64,000 nt of DNA, taken from positions 32,544 through 96,543 of the forward strand of contig WTXG01000139.1 of NCBI GenBank assembly GCA_022496185.1, read 5' to 3'. Below are positions 23,705-34,119 of this stretch, in pieces (the first letter of the stretch is position 1; each line of letters opens with the position of its first letter). A program made the position numbers and the translations under genes. Under the pieces are notes generated by a model. It was not told the DNA's origin and made no database searches. It worked only from the letters and a program-made list of their open reading frames with translations. The stretch comes from Multifurca ochricompacta (lineage: Eukaryota; Basidiomycota; Agaricomycetes; Russulales; Russulaceae).

Positions 23705-24361
23705 GAGTGAACATCATGACAGCGAGATGAGAGTTGTTGTTTGTTAGAGTTGACAGGGGATGTATTCCCGCGGTCATGTTCGTCACCCCTATTACCTGGT
23801 ACAGTTTCAGCAGGCATTTGGATACAGAGAAGTATTGATCATCAGGAAAATGACAGATTTCTAGGCACTCTAGAATCCAGCAGACTCAAGCAAAATATGC
23901 AGGCAGTAATTGATGAATGCAGACAAGCACTACCTAAACGGGTATGGGAGCAAATATCTTTTATCTCTTTCTTCACTTTGCTTTTGTTTATTTGTTTATT
24001 TATTCTTATATCTAATCTGTTTATTATATATTAATCAGTGTTGAGCTTATATTTTGTGCATGATACTAGTTTGAATGTATTAGCACAGAGGCATGGCAGT
24101 GTGAACTGCCTTGAAATACATTAGTTTTGGTTGGAGTTTTTCATAAGAAATAAAAAAGATAAGCGAGAAAAAATTAGAGAAGCTAGAAAACTAGCTTTAG
24201 ACGCCCTGCTAGAGCTAAATAGGTTAGGAACTAGTGCTAGTTAAACACTAAAATGCCTACAGTTGCACTTATCATCATCTACTCCACTTCTACCCTACTT
24301 CCATTCTATTTAAACAGTGGCGCATCACTCCAAAAATATGTCAGGTGGTTCACATCCGCAG
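23705..24361. other. Upstream flank of the F-box gene, with a possible element end
   Basis: No gene is seen. At 23839 the sequence ATCAGGAAAATGACA matches one terminal repeat of the nested element at 19551, but no matching opposite end was found nearby. The stretch after 23960 is AT-rich. Confidence 0.4.
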
Positions 24362-25640
24362 TTAAAATCGTAGATGGCGTTTGAGCATTGACAGTTCATA
24401 GCTTATTCTACCATGAATCAAATATCGCACCTCCAGCATTAAATTCATTATGACACTCCATTCGATCATGTGCGGAAATGAGAAAGCTCCGTTAATCATG
24501 TGCGCTCGCGTGAGCAGGCTCTTTCTATTGACCTAATTCTGCAATAATATATAAGAGACAGAGTAGAGTAAGAGAAGAGACACGATCACAGACAAAGTCC
24601 ACTCAATACCTGTGTAAACAAGCATGCGTTTCTCTATTCTTGCTATCTTTATTGCACTCCCTGCTGCTACATACGCAGCAGTGTCCTCCCAACAACCTCA
24701 AGGGTACTCAAGAGATGAATGCGTTAAATACGCAGGTGTCACGATGACAGTGACTGCTGTGCGGATATGAAGTGCCAATATGTTTGGGAACACGCTGCCT
24801 TGGTATGTAGCCCCAGGCATGTCTGCTCGAAATCGTGCTAAATTAAACCCAGGAATGTGACTACCCACCTGAAGGCTTCAAGTAGGAAAGTGTATGGAGG
24901 GAAAGGTCATGAATGTGTTGGGTTCGTTATGCACTAAAACCTGGTACTCGTTGTGTTTCCCCTGTTCCAATATCTGAACAATAATATGGATGTGTCCAAT
25001 TGGTAGCGATTCTTTAGTATTCCTGAGTGATATTGCTTTGTACATTATCATTTCTTGATTGGTTGAAACGCATGATTCCAATTTTCTGTAAGAATCAACA
25101 TAGGGGAGAGAAGGGATGATTCTAAATGCGCAAGCAGCTTTGTCCAGTTCAGCTCTGATATTCTTTGAGAGATCGGACATGAAGGCACTTGAAGACATTC
25201 TCATGAGATTATTGCTGCCTTTATATTGGCGAACATGTCGCTGAAAATGGCATATTCAACGATAAGCTCGTTGTAACTGTCCATGTTAGTAGAGCTGCTG
25301 AGCAGTGATGTTCAACTTGATGGCTGTGATCCAGAGACAGACCATGGAGCTGGAGGGAAGAGGAACAGCTTAGCAACAAATGTATATGCACAAGTGGCAA
25401 TTCTTTTGAAAAGCATTCGCCCAATGTTATCGTGGTGTCCATAAGAATCACAGTAGAGTCTTCGATCCAAAGATAAGGCCTCAATGTTTATCTGGTAATC
25501 AACAAACGAGTGAGAAGAGATATGGGGTGTAAGCTTCCAGATGGACAAGATGCCTCTACCCCTGCCCACTCTTTCAGTTCTAATTTTGTTTGCGAGTTCG
25601 AGCTCTGATAATCTGGTCGTTATGGAAATGTTGGGTAGGC
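24362..25640. repeat. Inverted segmental duplication, copy 2 (partner at 4390-5692)
   Basis: This is the counterpart of the left-arm segment. It contains the second small cysteine-rich gene on the plus strand (24624) and, facing it on the minus strand, a decayed unidentified coding stretch (about 25690-24880) with words such as RRLYCDSYGHHDNIGRML and MDSYNELIVEYAIFSDMF that recur with changes in copy 1. I do not recognise the family of that partner. Confidence 0.75.
24624..24841 (+). pseudogene. Small secreted cysteine-rich protein, copy 2 (frameshifted)
   Basis: The signal peptide is identical to copy 1 over its first 19 residues and is followed by SSQQPQGY. The open frame then ends at a TGA (24768-24770) after 48 codons. 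One base out of frame, the sequence from about 24737 to the TAA at 24839-24841 contains a CC pair and five further cysteines in knottin-like spacing, with acidic residues before the pair as in copy 1. A single-base deletion near 24735 is the simplest explanation. The function is unknown. Both copies are damaged at different places. Confidence 0.6.
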
Positions 25641-26184
25641 CAATATTATATAAGCACATGTTGTCGGCACTTTGATGAGAATAAGCAAGCAAGCTCGCTG
25701 CAATTTCTTCTAGATGAATACAAGCGGTTATTCGAGGCAGGAGGAGATCACAGGTTGTGGATTTTTAAGCTCAATGTGGAATGTTATGTGTCCAACTTTG
25801 GCTTGCAGTGGCACCGCATGGCCATTTCGCCTGGTTGTTGGGGTCGAGGAGCACGCAGGACAGAAAGAGCAGTTCAAGTACACGCCTAAGGGTGATTTTC
25901 ACCTACGGGTGAGAGACTTTCTTCGCGTGGTCGAGGTCACGTCGGACCCAAAGAGAGGATCTGATATGTGGGGCATGCTTTTGCAGGCCTCCTCTCTGGC
26001 TCGGTTAGGTAACAAACTGCGAGAGGATGAATCTGGACCTGTGATCATCATGACTATCGACATTGGCTGAGGATTCGAAGCACCGGAATTCGTTTTGTTT
26101 CAGACTAGTGATGAGGAGGTGATGAGTTTGCTTGAATCACTTTTGCTCAAAAAGGTGACTAACTGGTTCGTATCGGATTGGTTC

Positions 26185-26439
26185 TGTTACGTTCAAAGCT
26201 CAGTTCGATAGGTTTTTAGAAATAGTTTGGGTGTTTAGAAAAAAGGAGATGAATTCCGGGTCAAGAGAGCTATGTAAGTTTACAAGGAGCTCAAGACTGG
26301 AGAGTCTTGAGTAAAGTAACTACAGCTTATATACATGGACAAGAGGATGACGTCGTGTTGCAGACATCATTGAGATAGGCCTAGATACCTGCTTGTGTGG
26401 TAAAACAGAAAGAAATGACATCATGTAAGAGTTGTAACA
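26185..26439 (-). repeat. 3' LTR of the gypsy element
   Basis: The 255-bp LTR starts TGTTACGTTCAAAGC and ends AAGAGTTGTAACA on the plus strand. It is uninterrupted and can be aligned with the other LTR, which differs at few positions apart from the MITE and a small indel at its inner end. Confidence 0.9.
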
Positions 26440-26481
26440 TTACTCTCCATTCAAGGGCGGAGACTCCAGATGACACAGACA

Positions 26482-27441
26482 TTAATCTTCATCTTCAACG
26501 ACTATGATTGGGTTAACAGATGAGCCCCGTTCCTGTAGAGCATGCTCGCGATCAGCAGCCTGTCGAATGACAATTGGGGTAAGGTGACAAGCAGCAGCAG
26601 CATCACTGAGGCGACGTTGGACAAGTTGGGTGTGGGTGATTGTATGTCGCATGCGAAGTTGTGCAATGTGCAGGTCAGAGGCAATTTGATTGGTTTCAGT
26701 AATTAGTGCTCGATAACATTCAACATCTGCACGAAGGCCTGGGTCACTAATGGCACGTAAGGCATCATCAATACGGTCTTCAAAGTGGCCAGTCTCAAAA
26801 ACACTGAAATCACTTGTGGACATAGGAGGTCCTGGACGTGAATAGGGAGCAGCTGTTAATGGTTGGGAGTATATATGATAGCCAGCGCTGCATGTACCGT
26901 AGATAAGGGGGTGAGTGCCATATGTGAATTTAATGTATGGTGCGGGGCAAAGATGGTTAAAACGGGATGGGACACGGATGTCGTACCGGTGCATGTCAAT
27001 GACTTCTCGGGGACGGAACTCCTCGTCTTCAGGGGGAGGGCCAACCCATTAATGGGTGTGTGGAGGAACTGGTAAGGCATTGCTACTTTCATCACTCTCA
27101 TCATTGGCTTCATGAAGTTCTGGTGGTGTTTGGTTAGGTGATTGTGGTACAATGAGACTGAAGGTCGAGGGGGTTGGTGACACAGTGGGAGAAGTATAAG
27201 GTGGAGTGGGAATAGGTGTGGGTCGAGGGGATTGGGCAGCTTCAGGGGTCGAGACACCAGATGGGATGTTGTAAGTAGCAAATGCAACTGTGGGGAGGAG
27301 TACTGCCGCACAAATGATCTCTTCATCAGACTGGGTCATGGGGGGTGAAGGGGAAGACATAGCAGGTTTGTATGATTGAGGGGGAATGCGAATAACAAGT
27401 CGAGGGGATGGGGAGGAGGAAGAGGTGGAATTATTCCCCAT
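26482..27441 (-). pseudogene. Gypsy ORF3 downstream of pol, function unknown
   Basis: A frame different from pol runs from 27441 to 26482 (about 320 codons) and is broken only by a TAA at 27049-27051. The N-terminal half is Pro/Ser/Thr-rich (SPRPTPIPTPPYTSP), the middle is basic and aromatic, and the C-terminal half is helical with a possible coiled coil (EDRIDDALRAISDPGLRADV) and an acidic end. No cysteine cluster, signal peptide or membrane segment suggests an envelope protein. It overlaps the end of pol by about 100 bases. Confidence 0.6.
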
Positions 27442-30400
27442 TTTAAGACCGGCGGGCTATGCACAGGAAGGGCAGAAGCCACAGCCAGGGGAAGGGTAGA
27501 CAAGTAATCAGCAATAAGATCTGGTGCATGGATGTGGCGGAAGTCAACCCATTCATTATCAGAAGATGGGAAGCCCTTCCAGGAAAGGAGGAATTGAAGA
27601 CGACCCTGGCGTCCAGAGTGACGATGGCCAATGACACGGTCAATTTCAACTTCTTCAGTACCATGGACAAGAACAGGTGGAGGGTGAGGAGGAGAGGGCC
27701 CATAGGCAGGTGTAGTGATGTATGGGGAGAGGAGAGAGGCATGGAAAACATCATGAACCTTCAACGAGGCAGGGAGATGGAGTTGAAAAGAAACTGGGGA
27801 TACCACGCGGGTGATAGAGAAGGGGCCATGACATCTAGGGGCAAGTTTAAGAGAGGGGAAGAGAGAAGCGAGGTGTTTGCCATCAAGCCAGACCTGATCA
27901 CCAAGCGAGAAAACAGGGGTAAGAGGGGTCATCTGATCAAGAGTTTTTGAAGCAAGGCGGCAGGCAGACAAAATTGCCTTAAGGCACTCAGATAGAGTGG
28001 GAATTGCAGTAGTAATGCGAGAGTTTGGGGGTGATGGACGGAAACCAAGAAGGAGTTCATGGGGACTAAGATGTGTTTGGTCATGGCGCCATCGATTGTG
28101 AACAAATTCAGCCATAGGTAGAAGTGGAGCCCAAGTATGGGGATTACCAAAAGTCCAGTGACGCAAATATTGCTCAACCCATCGATTCATGCATTCTGTT
28201 TGGCCATCAGTTTGAGGGTGAAATGCTGTACTAATGTTTTGGGAGATAGAGAGGGTGCGACAGAGGGTTTTGATAAAAGAGGATGTGAAATGGGGGTCTC
28301 GATCAGAAATAACACGTTTTGGAATGCTGAAGAGGGGGAAAAGATGAATGAAATAAAAGTGGGCAACATCAGAACCTGTAATTGTTGTTGAACAGGGAAT
28401 AAACTTGGTCATCTTTGAGCAGCCTTGATCAACAATGGTAAGGATAGCATTATGCCCTTGAGATTGGGGAAGATCAGTAATAAGATCAAGGGAGATATAT
28501 TGGAAAGGGCCTTCATGCACAGGAACGTCGAAAGGTGATAAGGGAACAGCCATCTTGGATCGAGGTTTTGTTGCTTGGCAGGTGTGACAGCCTTTGACAT
28601 AGTCTGTAATGAACTCATGAAGGTTGGGACCATTGAAAAATTCAGACACTAGGTCCCACGTATTTCGTCGTCCCGGGTGGCCAGCTAACGGGTGGTCATG
28701 AAATTGTTTCGCGATCTCTCTGTAGGTCTCATGATCTTTGGCTAGTTGTATCACCTTAAGAGACCATTTGTCGTCGGGTAGAAGTATGACTTGGTCATTG
28801 TCACTGCGACCATCATCGTAATCGGGACGCCTTGAAAGGAGGTCGGCAATGACGTTCATTTTGCCCTGGATAGGTTTGATGACGAAGTCATATTCCATTA
28901 GATCAAGATGCCAACGAGCTTGTCTTCTATTTAGTTTTTGTGGCTTACGAAAGTACTGAAGATTATGATGGTCTGAGAATACAGTTACTGAGTGTGGAGA
29001 TCCTAGAAGATATTGTCTCCATTCTTGAAGAGGGAACCAGACGGCAAAGAGTTCGCGGTCGTAAATATCCCAGTTTCGTTGAGTAACATTGAGAGATTTG
29101 GAGAGGAAAGCGACTGGGTGGAGCCAACCGGAAGCATCTTGTTGTGCAAGTTCAGCTCCAATCGCAAATCCAGAGGCGTCGGTGGTAACGAAAAAGGCGT
29201 CGCGAATCCGTGGTTGTCGAAGAACCAGGGCAGAACTGAAGGCGCATTTGAGCATGTCGAATGCATGTTGTTCCGCAGTGGACCACCGCCATGTCGTATT
29301 GAGTTTCGTTAGATCGATTAGTGGACATGCGAGTTGAGAGTATCCTTTAATAAATCGTCGATAATAATTGCTGAAACCGAGGTAACTTCGCACTTGTTTG
29401 ACTGTTGTGGGCGTTGGCCAGTCAAGTAAACCGTTGACTTTTGTTGGATCCATCGAAACTATACCGCCTTCTAAAATGATCCCAAGATAATCGATTTTTG
29501 TTGTGTGAAAGGTGCATTTAGATGGTTTTAGAAACAAGTCGTTGTCGAGTAGTATTTGTAACACACGTTCCACACATTGTTGATGGAGATTGATATCATT
29601 TGTTGTTGCGATTAGGATGTCGTCCATATATATTACTAGCCAGCCTTCATCTAATTCTTTGCGAAACAACGAGTTCATCATGGTTTGGAAAGTAGCTGGT
29701 GAATTTGTGAGACCAAAGTACATCACCAGAGGTTCAAAGAGGCCTTTATTTGTTTTGAACGCAGCTTTCCATTGATCACCTTCTTTTATTCTGACGTTGT
29801 TATACCCCCAACATATGTCGAACTTGGTAAATAACGTCGCATTCTGTACTTTGGCGATGAGTTCGTCGATTAGTGGTAGCGGATACGTGTTTCGTATGGT
29901 ATGTTCATTCAACTTTCTGTAGTCTTGGACTGGACGCATTTTACCACCATCCTTCTTTTTGACAAAGAAGAAAGGTGAGGCATACTGTGACTTTGATTTG
30001 CAAATGTAGCCTTTTGTTAAGTGTTCATCCAGAAAGTCTTCAAGTGCTGTTTGTTCTGCTGGGTTGAGTGGATAGATTTTGCAGTCGAGAGTGGTTGGAG
30101 CATCGGGTTTGAGATTGATCACGTGGTCCCATTGTCGCGAGTCAGGGAAACGTAGGGCCACGTCTTCAGAAAAGACCTTGGCAAAGCGTTGATATGGTGT
30201 TGGTATAGTGATGTCAGTGGTAGGTTGTTGTAAAGCCAATTCAGTGGCAGGAGAAAGTCGTGAAATAAGTTCGTCCTCAGAAGTGGAAGCAGAAAAGGGG
30301 TTTTGCCCCTCCAGAAGAATCGAGATGGACTCCTGGATGGAAGCAGAAGACCAAGAGATGGTAGGGGTGGTGTAAGCAAGCCAGGGGTAACCAAGAATTA

Positions 30401-30461
30401 GGGACTCAGAGCCAAGATTGGTGACAAAGAAATCGAGTGCGAGCCAGTGGATACAAGACAA
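27336..30461 (-). CDS. Gypsy pol: RT, RNase H, integrase, chromodomain
   Basis: About 1040 codons are open. The frame begins inside the end of the protease (LILGYPWL). RT follows with KKKDGGKMRPVQDYRKLN, FDICWGYNN, FGLTNSPATFQ and the catalytic YMDD. RNase H shows TTDASGFAIGAEL and DRELFAV. Integrase has the H2C2 zinc finger (HPLAGHPG...CHTCQ) and the D,D,E core (LDLITDLP; ISDRDPHFTS; HPQTDGQTE). A C-terminal chromodomain (EIDRVIGHRH...WKGFPSSDNEWV) ends the protein, typical of chromoviruses, where it guides integration to marked chromatin. No stop lies within the frame. It has no ATG of its own and would need fusion to the upstream frame. Confidence 0.92.
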   Translation of the reverse strand: MSCIHWLALDFFVTNLGSESLILGYPWLAYTTPTISWSSASIQESISILLEGQNPFSASTSEDELISRLSPATELALQQPTTDITIPTPYQRFAKVFSEDVALRFPDSRQWDHVINLKPDAPTTLDCKIYPLNPAEQTALEDFLDEHLTKGYICKSKSQYASPFFFVKKKDGGKMRPVQDYRKLNEHTIRNTYPLPLIDELIAKVQNATLFTKFDICWGYNNVRIKEGDQWKAAFKTNKGLFEPLVMYFGLTNSPATFQTMMNSLFRKELDEGWLVIYMDDILIATTNDINLHQQCVERVLQILLDNDLFLKPSKCTFHTTKIDYLGIILEGGIVSMDPTKVNGLLDWPTPTTVKQVRSYLGFSNYYRRFIKGYSQLACPLIDLTKLNTTWRWSTAEQHAFDMLKCAFSSALVLRQPRIRDAFFVTTDASGFAIGAELAQQDASGWLHPVAFLSKSLNVTQRNWDIYDRELFAVWFPLQEWRQYLLGSPHSVTVFSDHHNLQYFRKPQKLNRRQARWHLDLMEYDFVIKPIQGKMNVIADLLSRRPDYDDGRSDNDQVILLPDDKWSLKVIQLAKDHETYREIAKQFHDHPLAGHPGRRNTWDLVSEFFNGPNLHEFITDYVKGCHTCQATKPRSKMAVPLSPFDVPVHEGPFQYISLDLITDLPQSQGHNAILTIVDQGCSKMTKFIPCSTTITGSDVAHFYFIHLFPLFSIPKRVISDRDPHFTSSFIKTLCRTLSISQNISTAFHPQTDGQTECMNRWVEQYLRHWTFGNPHTWAPLLPMAEFVHNRWRHDQTHLSPHELLLGFRPSPPNSRITTAIPTLSECLKAILSACRLASKTLDQMTPLTPVFSLGDQVWLDGKHLASLFPSLKLAPRCHGPFSITRVVSPVSFQLHLPASLKVHDVFHASLLSPYITTPAYGPSPPHPPPVLVHGTEEVEIDRVIGHRHSGRQGRLQFLLSWKGFPSSDNEWVDFRHIHAPDLIADYLSTLPLAVASALPVHSPPVLKWGIIPPLPPPHPLDLLFAFPLNHTNLLCLPLHPP

Positions 30462-30703
30462 GAAAGAGAGCGCAAGATAGAGCCAGCAGTATTTGGCGAA
30501 CCATCGACATTGGAAACGATCTTTGGGGCGGAAAGTAGTTTAGTAGGGAGGTGGTGTTGATCAATAAAGCTTTGGTGGATAAAATTTTCAGTTGCGCCGC
30601 TATCGACGAGCGCAGAGACAGTCCCAATGGGAGCAAAATGTACTTGTATTTTCAGCATTCTAGGTACACATTGATCTACAATGGCCTTTAGGACGGGACG
30701 TTC
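30398..30703 (-). CDS. Gypsy aspartic protease segment, out of frame with gag and pol
   Basis: The retroviral-type protease active site ALVDSGATENFIH is in a frame that begins just after the gag stop (30706) and overlaps the start of the pol frame (30398-30461). Gag, protease and RT therefore use three successive frames. Either two frameshift events are used in expression or, more simply, one or more indels have occurred. The flap and C-terminal part continue in the pol frame. Confidence 0.75.
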   Translation of the reverse strand, partial: ERPVLKAIVDQCVPRMLKIQVHFAPIGTVSALVDSGATENFIHQSFIDQHHLPTKLLSAPKIVSNVDGSPNTAGSILRSLSCLVSTGSHSISLSPILALSP

Positions 30704-30705
30704 CC

Positions 30706-32133
30706 TTAGGCGGTCTGAAAACCCGGCAGTTTTTCGAGTGCTCTCGACAATTGTTCTTCATCCTCAGCCGAGAGTGTGCTTATTAACTTCGCAAGATGAT
30801 CGATTTGAGACATTTTCGGTGCGGTAGAGACAGGTGGAGGGGCGGACACAGAGGGAACTTCGACAATAGTTGCGGTTGCTGGCGTAGTTGTTATTGATGT
30901 TGCAGCGATACGAGGTTTCCTATGTGGGCAATCACGTGACAGATGCCCCTTTTTCATACAATAGAAACAGAGGCCCTCGCGTTTACAATGTTCCTTATCT
31001 TCGTCAGTTACAGCACGCCAAATGATGTCGATGTCCATGGCGTTTGGATCACAAGTGGGTGGAGTTTGATTTTGTTGTTGGCCGGATGGATGGCGCCAGA
31101 ATGGAGCGTTCAAGGCGTTTGTCGGTTTAGGTGCAGAGGTGGTGGGTACTTGCATGCTACGATTGCGTTGATCTTGTTTGATGGTTCTAATGGTAAGGTA
31201 AGCCATGTTTTCTTGTAATGCTGCTGCTCCCCATTCTTGTAGGGTCAATGGGCAATGACAAAGTACGCAATTCTTTGCGAGGTCGCCTTGTAATCCAGAA
31301 GCAAAAAGACGTAAGGTGCTGGCATCATCTGGGTGTACATTTGCGTGAGTTACCAATGCTGCGAAGGCAGTTAAATATTCGTCAATTCGTCCTCCTGTCA
31401 TGCGTAACTTTTGAAGATCATTGTATGCTCGTTCTTGGATGCCAAAATCAAAGTATGTTGCTTTGAATTTTTCTTCCGTGTATTCCCAAGGAGATGATTG
31501 TGATATTTTAAATGTTCCAGTCACAATTCCCTGAAGATCTCGAATCATACCAAGCTGAAACGTTTGGACTAATGGTCCTTCCATTTGTTGTATGAAGAAG
31601 TTCGCCTTCTTCATGGGGTCACATGCGATTTCGGCTTGGTCATTGAGGAGCATATATTGGTGAAAAACAAGAAGAAAATGTTCAGATTGCGTTCGATCTC
31701 CTGTGAAGCGGGTGGCGAAGATGCCTTCAAGTCGTTTATCGGTTTTTGGAGTTGATACTGTGGCTATTGGTATGTTTGCGCTATTCATGGAGGTATCGAT
31801 GAATCGTTGCATATCGACAGGTACTTCGGGATTTTGTGGCAAGTTGAAAGAGAGTCGAGCTAGTTGAAGGGCTTGGTACGAATTGACAGATGCAAAGAAA
31901 GCGAGTTTGAACCAGAGACCATTATATCATTCTAGGGGAATGAGGTCTTGTCCATCCATGGTAAAGTAGCCAGTCCAAGGAGCATTATCGGTTATGGAAG
32001 AGACATCGAGCCACTGTACGTTGGGTCTTTCATTTCGAGGAATATTGATGATTTGTCTGGGATGCAGAGGAAACAGGAGTTCTGTAAACAAGGCAGGGAC
32101 AGTAGGGGCAGTAGGAATAATTGGTGTGGACAT
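30706..32133 (-). pseudogene. Gypsy gag with zinc knuckle, one in-frame TGA
   Basis: The frame opens at ATG 32133, is stopped by TGA at 31927-31929, and continues in the same frame to 30706. It contains the retrotransposon gag helical domain (RFTGDRTQSEHFLLVF; LRMTGGRIDEYLTAF; LRLFASGLQGDLA) and one CCHC zinc knuckle (CFYCMKKGHLSRDC), the nucleocapsid RNA-binding motif. The TGA could be a mutated CGA. Without it the protein would be about 475 residues. Confidence 0.85.
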
Positions 32134-32693
32134 AGTTTCTGTATATCAAGGTTTTGTTAGTTCAGGTTAGTCTTGAGCTAATGTTATGTTTGTCAAACAA
32201 TCATGCTGCTGGTTATACTGACTGTGGTTAGTAGCGGTTAGGCTAGAAAAGACAAGTAACTTCAGAGATAGAAGGAACTCTTTATTACTACACTACTGAC
32301 CTAGAAAAGACAAGTACTACATAGAGCGTTAGTCTAAAGGAAGTAGAGAGTAAAGAAAATGGGACTTACACTTCAGAGATAGAAGGAACTCTGAAGTGCA
32401 AGAGACGAAACAGACACCCTTATATACCCATAGGGGCCAGGGGAAATGGTCTGTGCGCACTGGGAATAAATCCACAAGTGCCGGACAATAAACAGAGAGG
32501 GATAAAGGCCATTGGCCAAGGAGATATCACATGCTTACTGCACATTACTAAGTCCATCACTAATCAGCTGAGTAAGAAGGGAAAGAAGTATAATAAAGAT
32601 AACATAAAAAGTCCGATACTCCGAAATCTAATCTAATCTAATCTACAGCTGAAGCGATCCTTAGATGCCTGAAGCATCTCCAGACACGTCCTG
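32134..32693 (-). other. Gypsy 5' untranslated region
   Basis: No coding sequence is visible between the 5' LTR and gag. The words CTTCAGAGATAGAAGGAACT (about 32260 and 32370) and TAGAAAAGACAAGTA occur twice, so part of it is an internal duplication. I could not match the stretch next to the LTR to a tRNA 3' end. Confidence 0.5.
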
Positions 32694-33374
32694 TGTCAAC
32701 AATGTTCAAAGCTCAGTTTGATAGGTTTTTAGAAATAGTTCGGGTGTTTAGAAAAAAGGAGATGAATTCCGGGTCAAGAGAGCTATGTAAGTTTACAAGG
32801 AGCTCAAGACTGGAGAGTAGTGATGTTCTGGCCTGGCTTGGCCCAAAAGCCGCGGCTTTGGCTCGGCCTGAGGTGGCTCCGGCTTTCCTGAAGTCTGGGC
32901 CAAGCCAAAGCCACCACAGACAGCTTGGCCCTGGCCCGGCTTGGCCCAAGCCGCGGCTTTTGGCAGAGAAAATTTTATGACATATAACTAGTAGTTATAG
33001 TTCAGCTAATCCAAATCTGACTTGGTGTATTACGTATTGCAAAGCTATATCGAAGAAAAAGTTTGAAATGCCATGATAAACATGATCACGTGACCCAAAT
33101 CAACCACTTTGTGATAAGATTTCTACTGATTTTGACGATTGCTAATGCATTTGTATGTGCTGTTGAAAGCCACGGCCTGAGCCGGCGGCTTTGGCTTTTA
33201 GTTTCTCTGAGCCGGGCCAGGCACATCACTACTGGAGAGTCTTGAGTAAAGTAACTACAGCTTATATACATGGACAAGAGGATGATGTCGTGTTGCAGAC
33301 GTCATTGAGATAGGCCTAGATACCTGCTTGTGTGGTAAAACAGAAAGAAATGACATCATGTAAGAGTTGTAACA
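32694..33374 (-). repeat. 5' LTR of the gypsy element, interrupted by a MITE
   Basis: The LTR consists of about 32694-32817 plus 33240-33374, about 259 bases in all. It matches the 3' LTR once the 414-bp MITE and one copy of its 8-bp duplication are removed. The inner end differs slightly from the 3' LTR (an extra few bases before GTTCAAAGC), so its exact boundary is uncertain by a few bases. Confidence 0.85.
32818..33231. mobile_element. hAT-type MITE, copy 3 (414 bp, inside the gypsy LTR)
   Basis: The target duplication ctggagag lies at 32810-32817 and 33232-33239. It is in the opposite orientation to copies 1 and 2 and lacks about 88 bases of the GC-rich arm next to its right end. It must have inserted after the gypsy element did. 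Confidence 0.92.
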
Positions 33375-34119
33375 GGTTCAGTACACCAGGGAGTTGTTTG
33401 ACCTGATTAGGGCTGCGCACTGTACCCGTACCTCACGGTATGGATGGGTCCGTAGTACGGTTGCCGTACCCGTGCCGTACTGAGCTTAAGTCAATGTCGA
33501 GACGGACGGTGGACGGGTACAGAAAATGCCGTCCAAACCGTCAAAAAGACGGCCGTAGACGGCATTAGACGGCATGGACGGCATTGACTGAATGAGCTTT
33601 AATCTTGTCATTAAGCCACCAAAACTCCCCCACTATAGTATCTTTACCTATTTAGATAGCAGATAAGCGTTAGCTAAATATGGTAAAAATATGAGATAAG
33701 ATTAATTAACTAATACTCAATGTGGTCAAAGCTGAAGTGAATGCGTACAGAGTAGCAACCTTTTATACTGCTCAGAGGAGCACAACAATAAGTAGAATAA
33801 ATATAGTTATTTAAATGTGACAAGACAGAAAGAATGCGTTGTGTGCCATGTCTCTGAATCAATTATCTGACGCACTTTAGATTATCTTATCATAATCATA
33901 AGATCAGGAGCCCTCGCTACCGGCCCATCTCAACAACAGGTACACTTCCATTTTTCAAGAAGTAACTATTATTAAAATTTAATCCAAATAACAAGAACAA
34001 TGCTCAATTTTCTTCTGTTGATTGCTGGGAAATGAGGGTGAGATCACTGCGTTAAGGAGGCCCCATGATGCAATAAATAGACCCTCAATCCATGTGGAGT
34101 CTTACAACTTTGCCTTACC

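Larger units (their letters stand above)
26185..33374 (-). mobile_element. Ty3/gypsy LTR retrotransposon (chromovirus), 7.2 kb
   Basis: The target duplication ggttc lies at 26180-26184 and 33375-33379. LTRs of about 255-260 bp flank it (26185-26439 and about 32694-33374, the latter enlarged by a MITE). LTR ends are TGTTAC...GTAACA. The coding strand is minus, with gag, protease, RT, RNase H, integrase and chromodomain in gypsy order. A third reading frame lies between pol and the 3' LTR. In-frame stops and a frameshift show that this copy is not autonomous. Confidence 0.92.
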
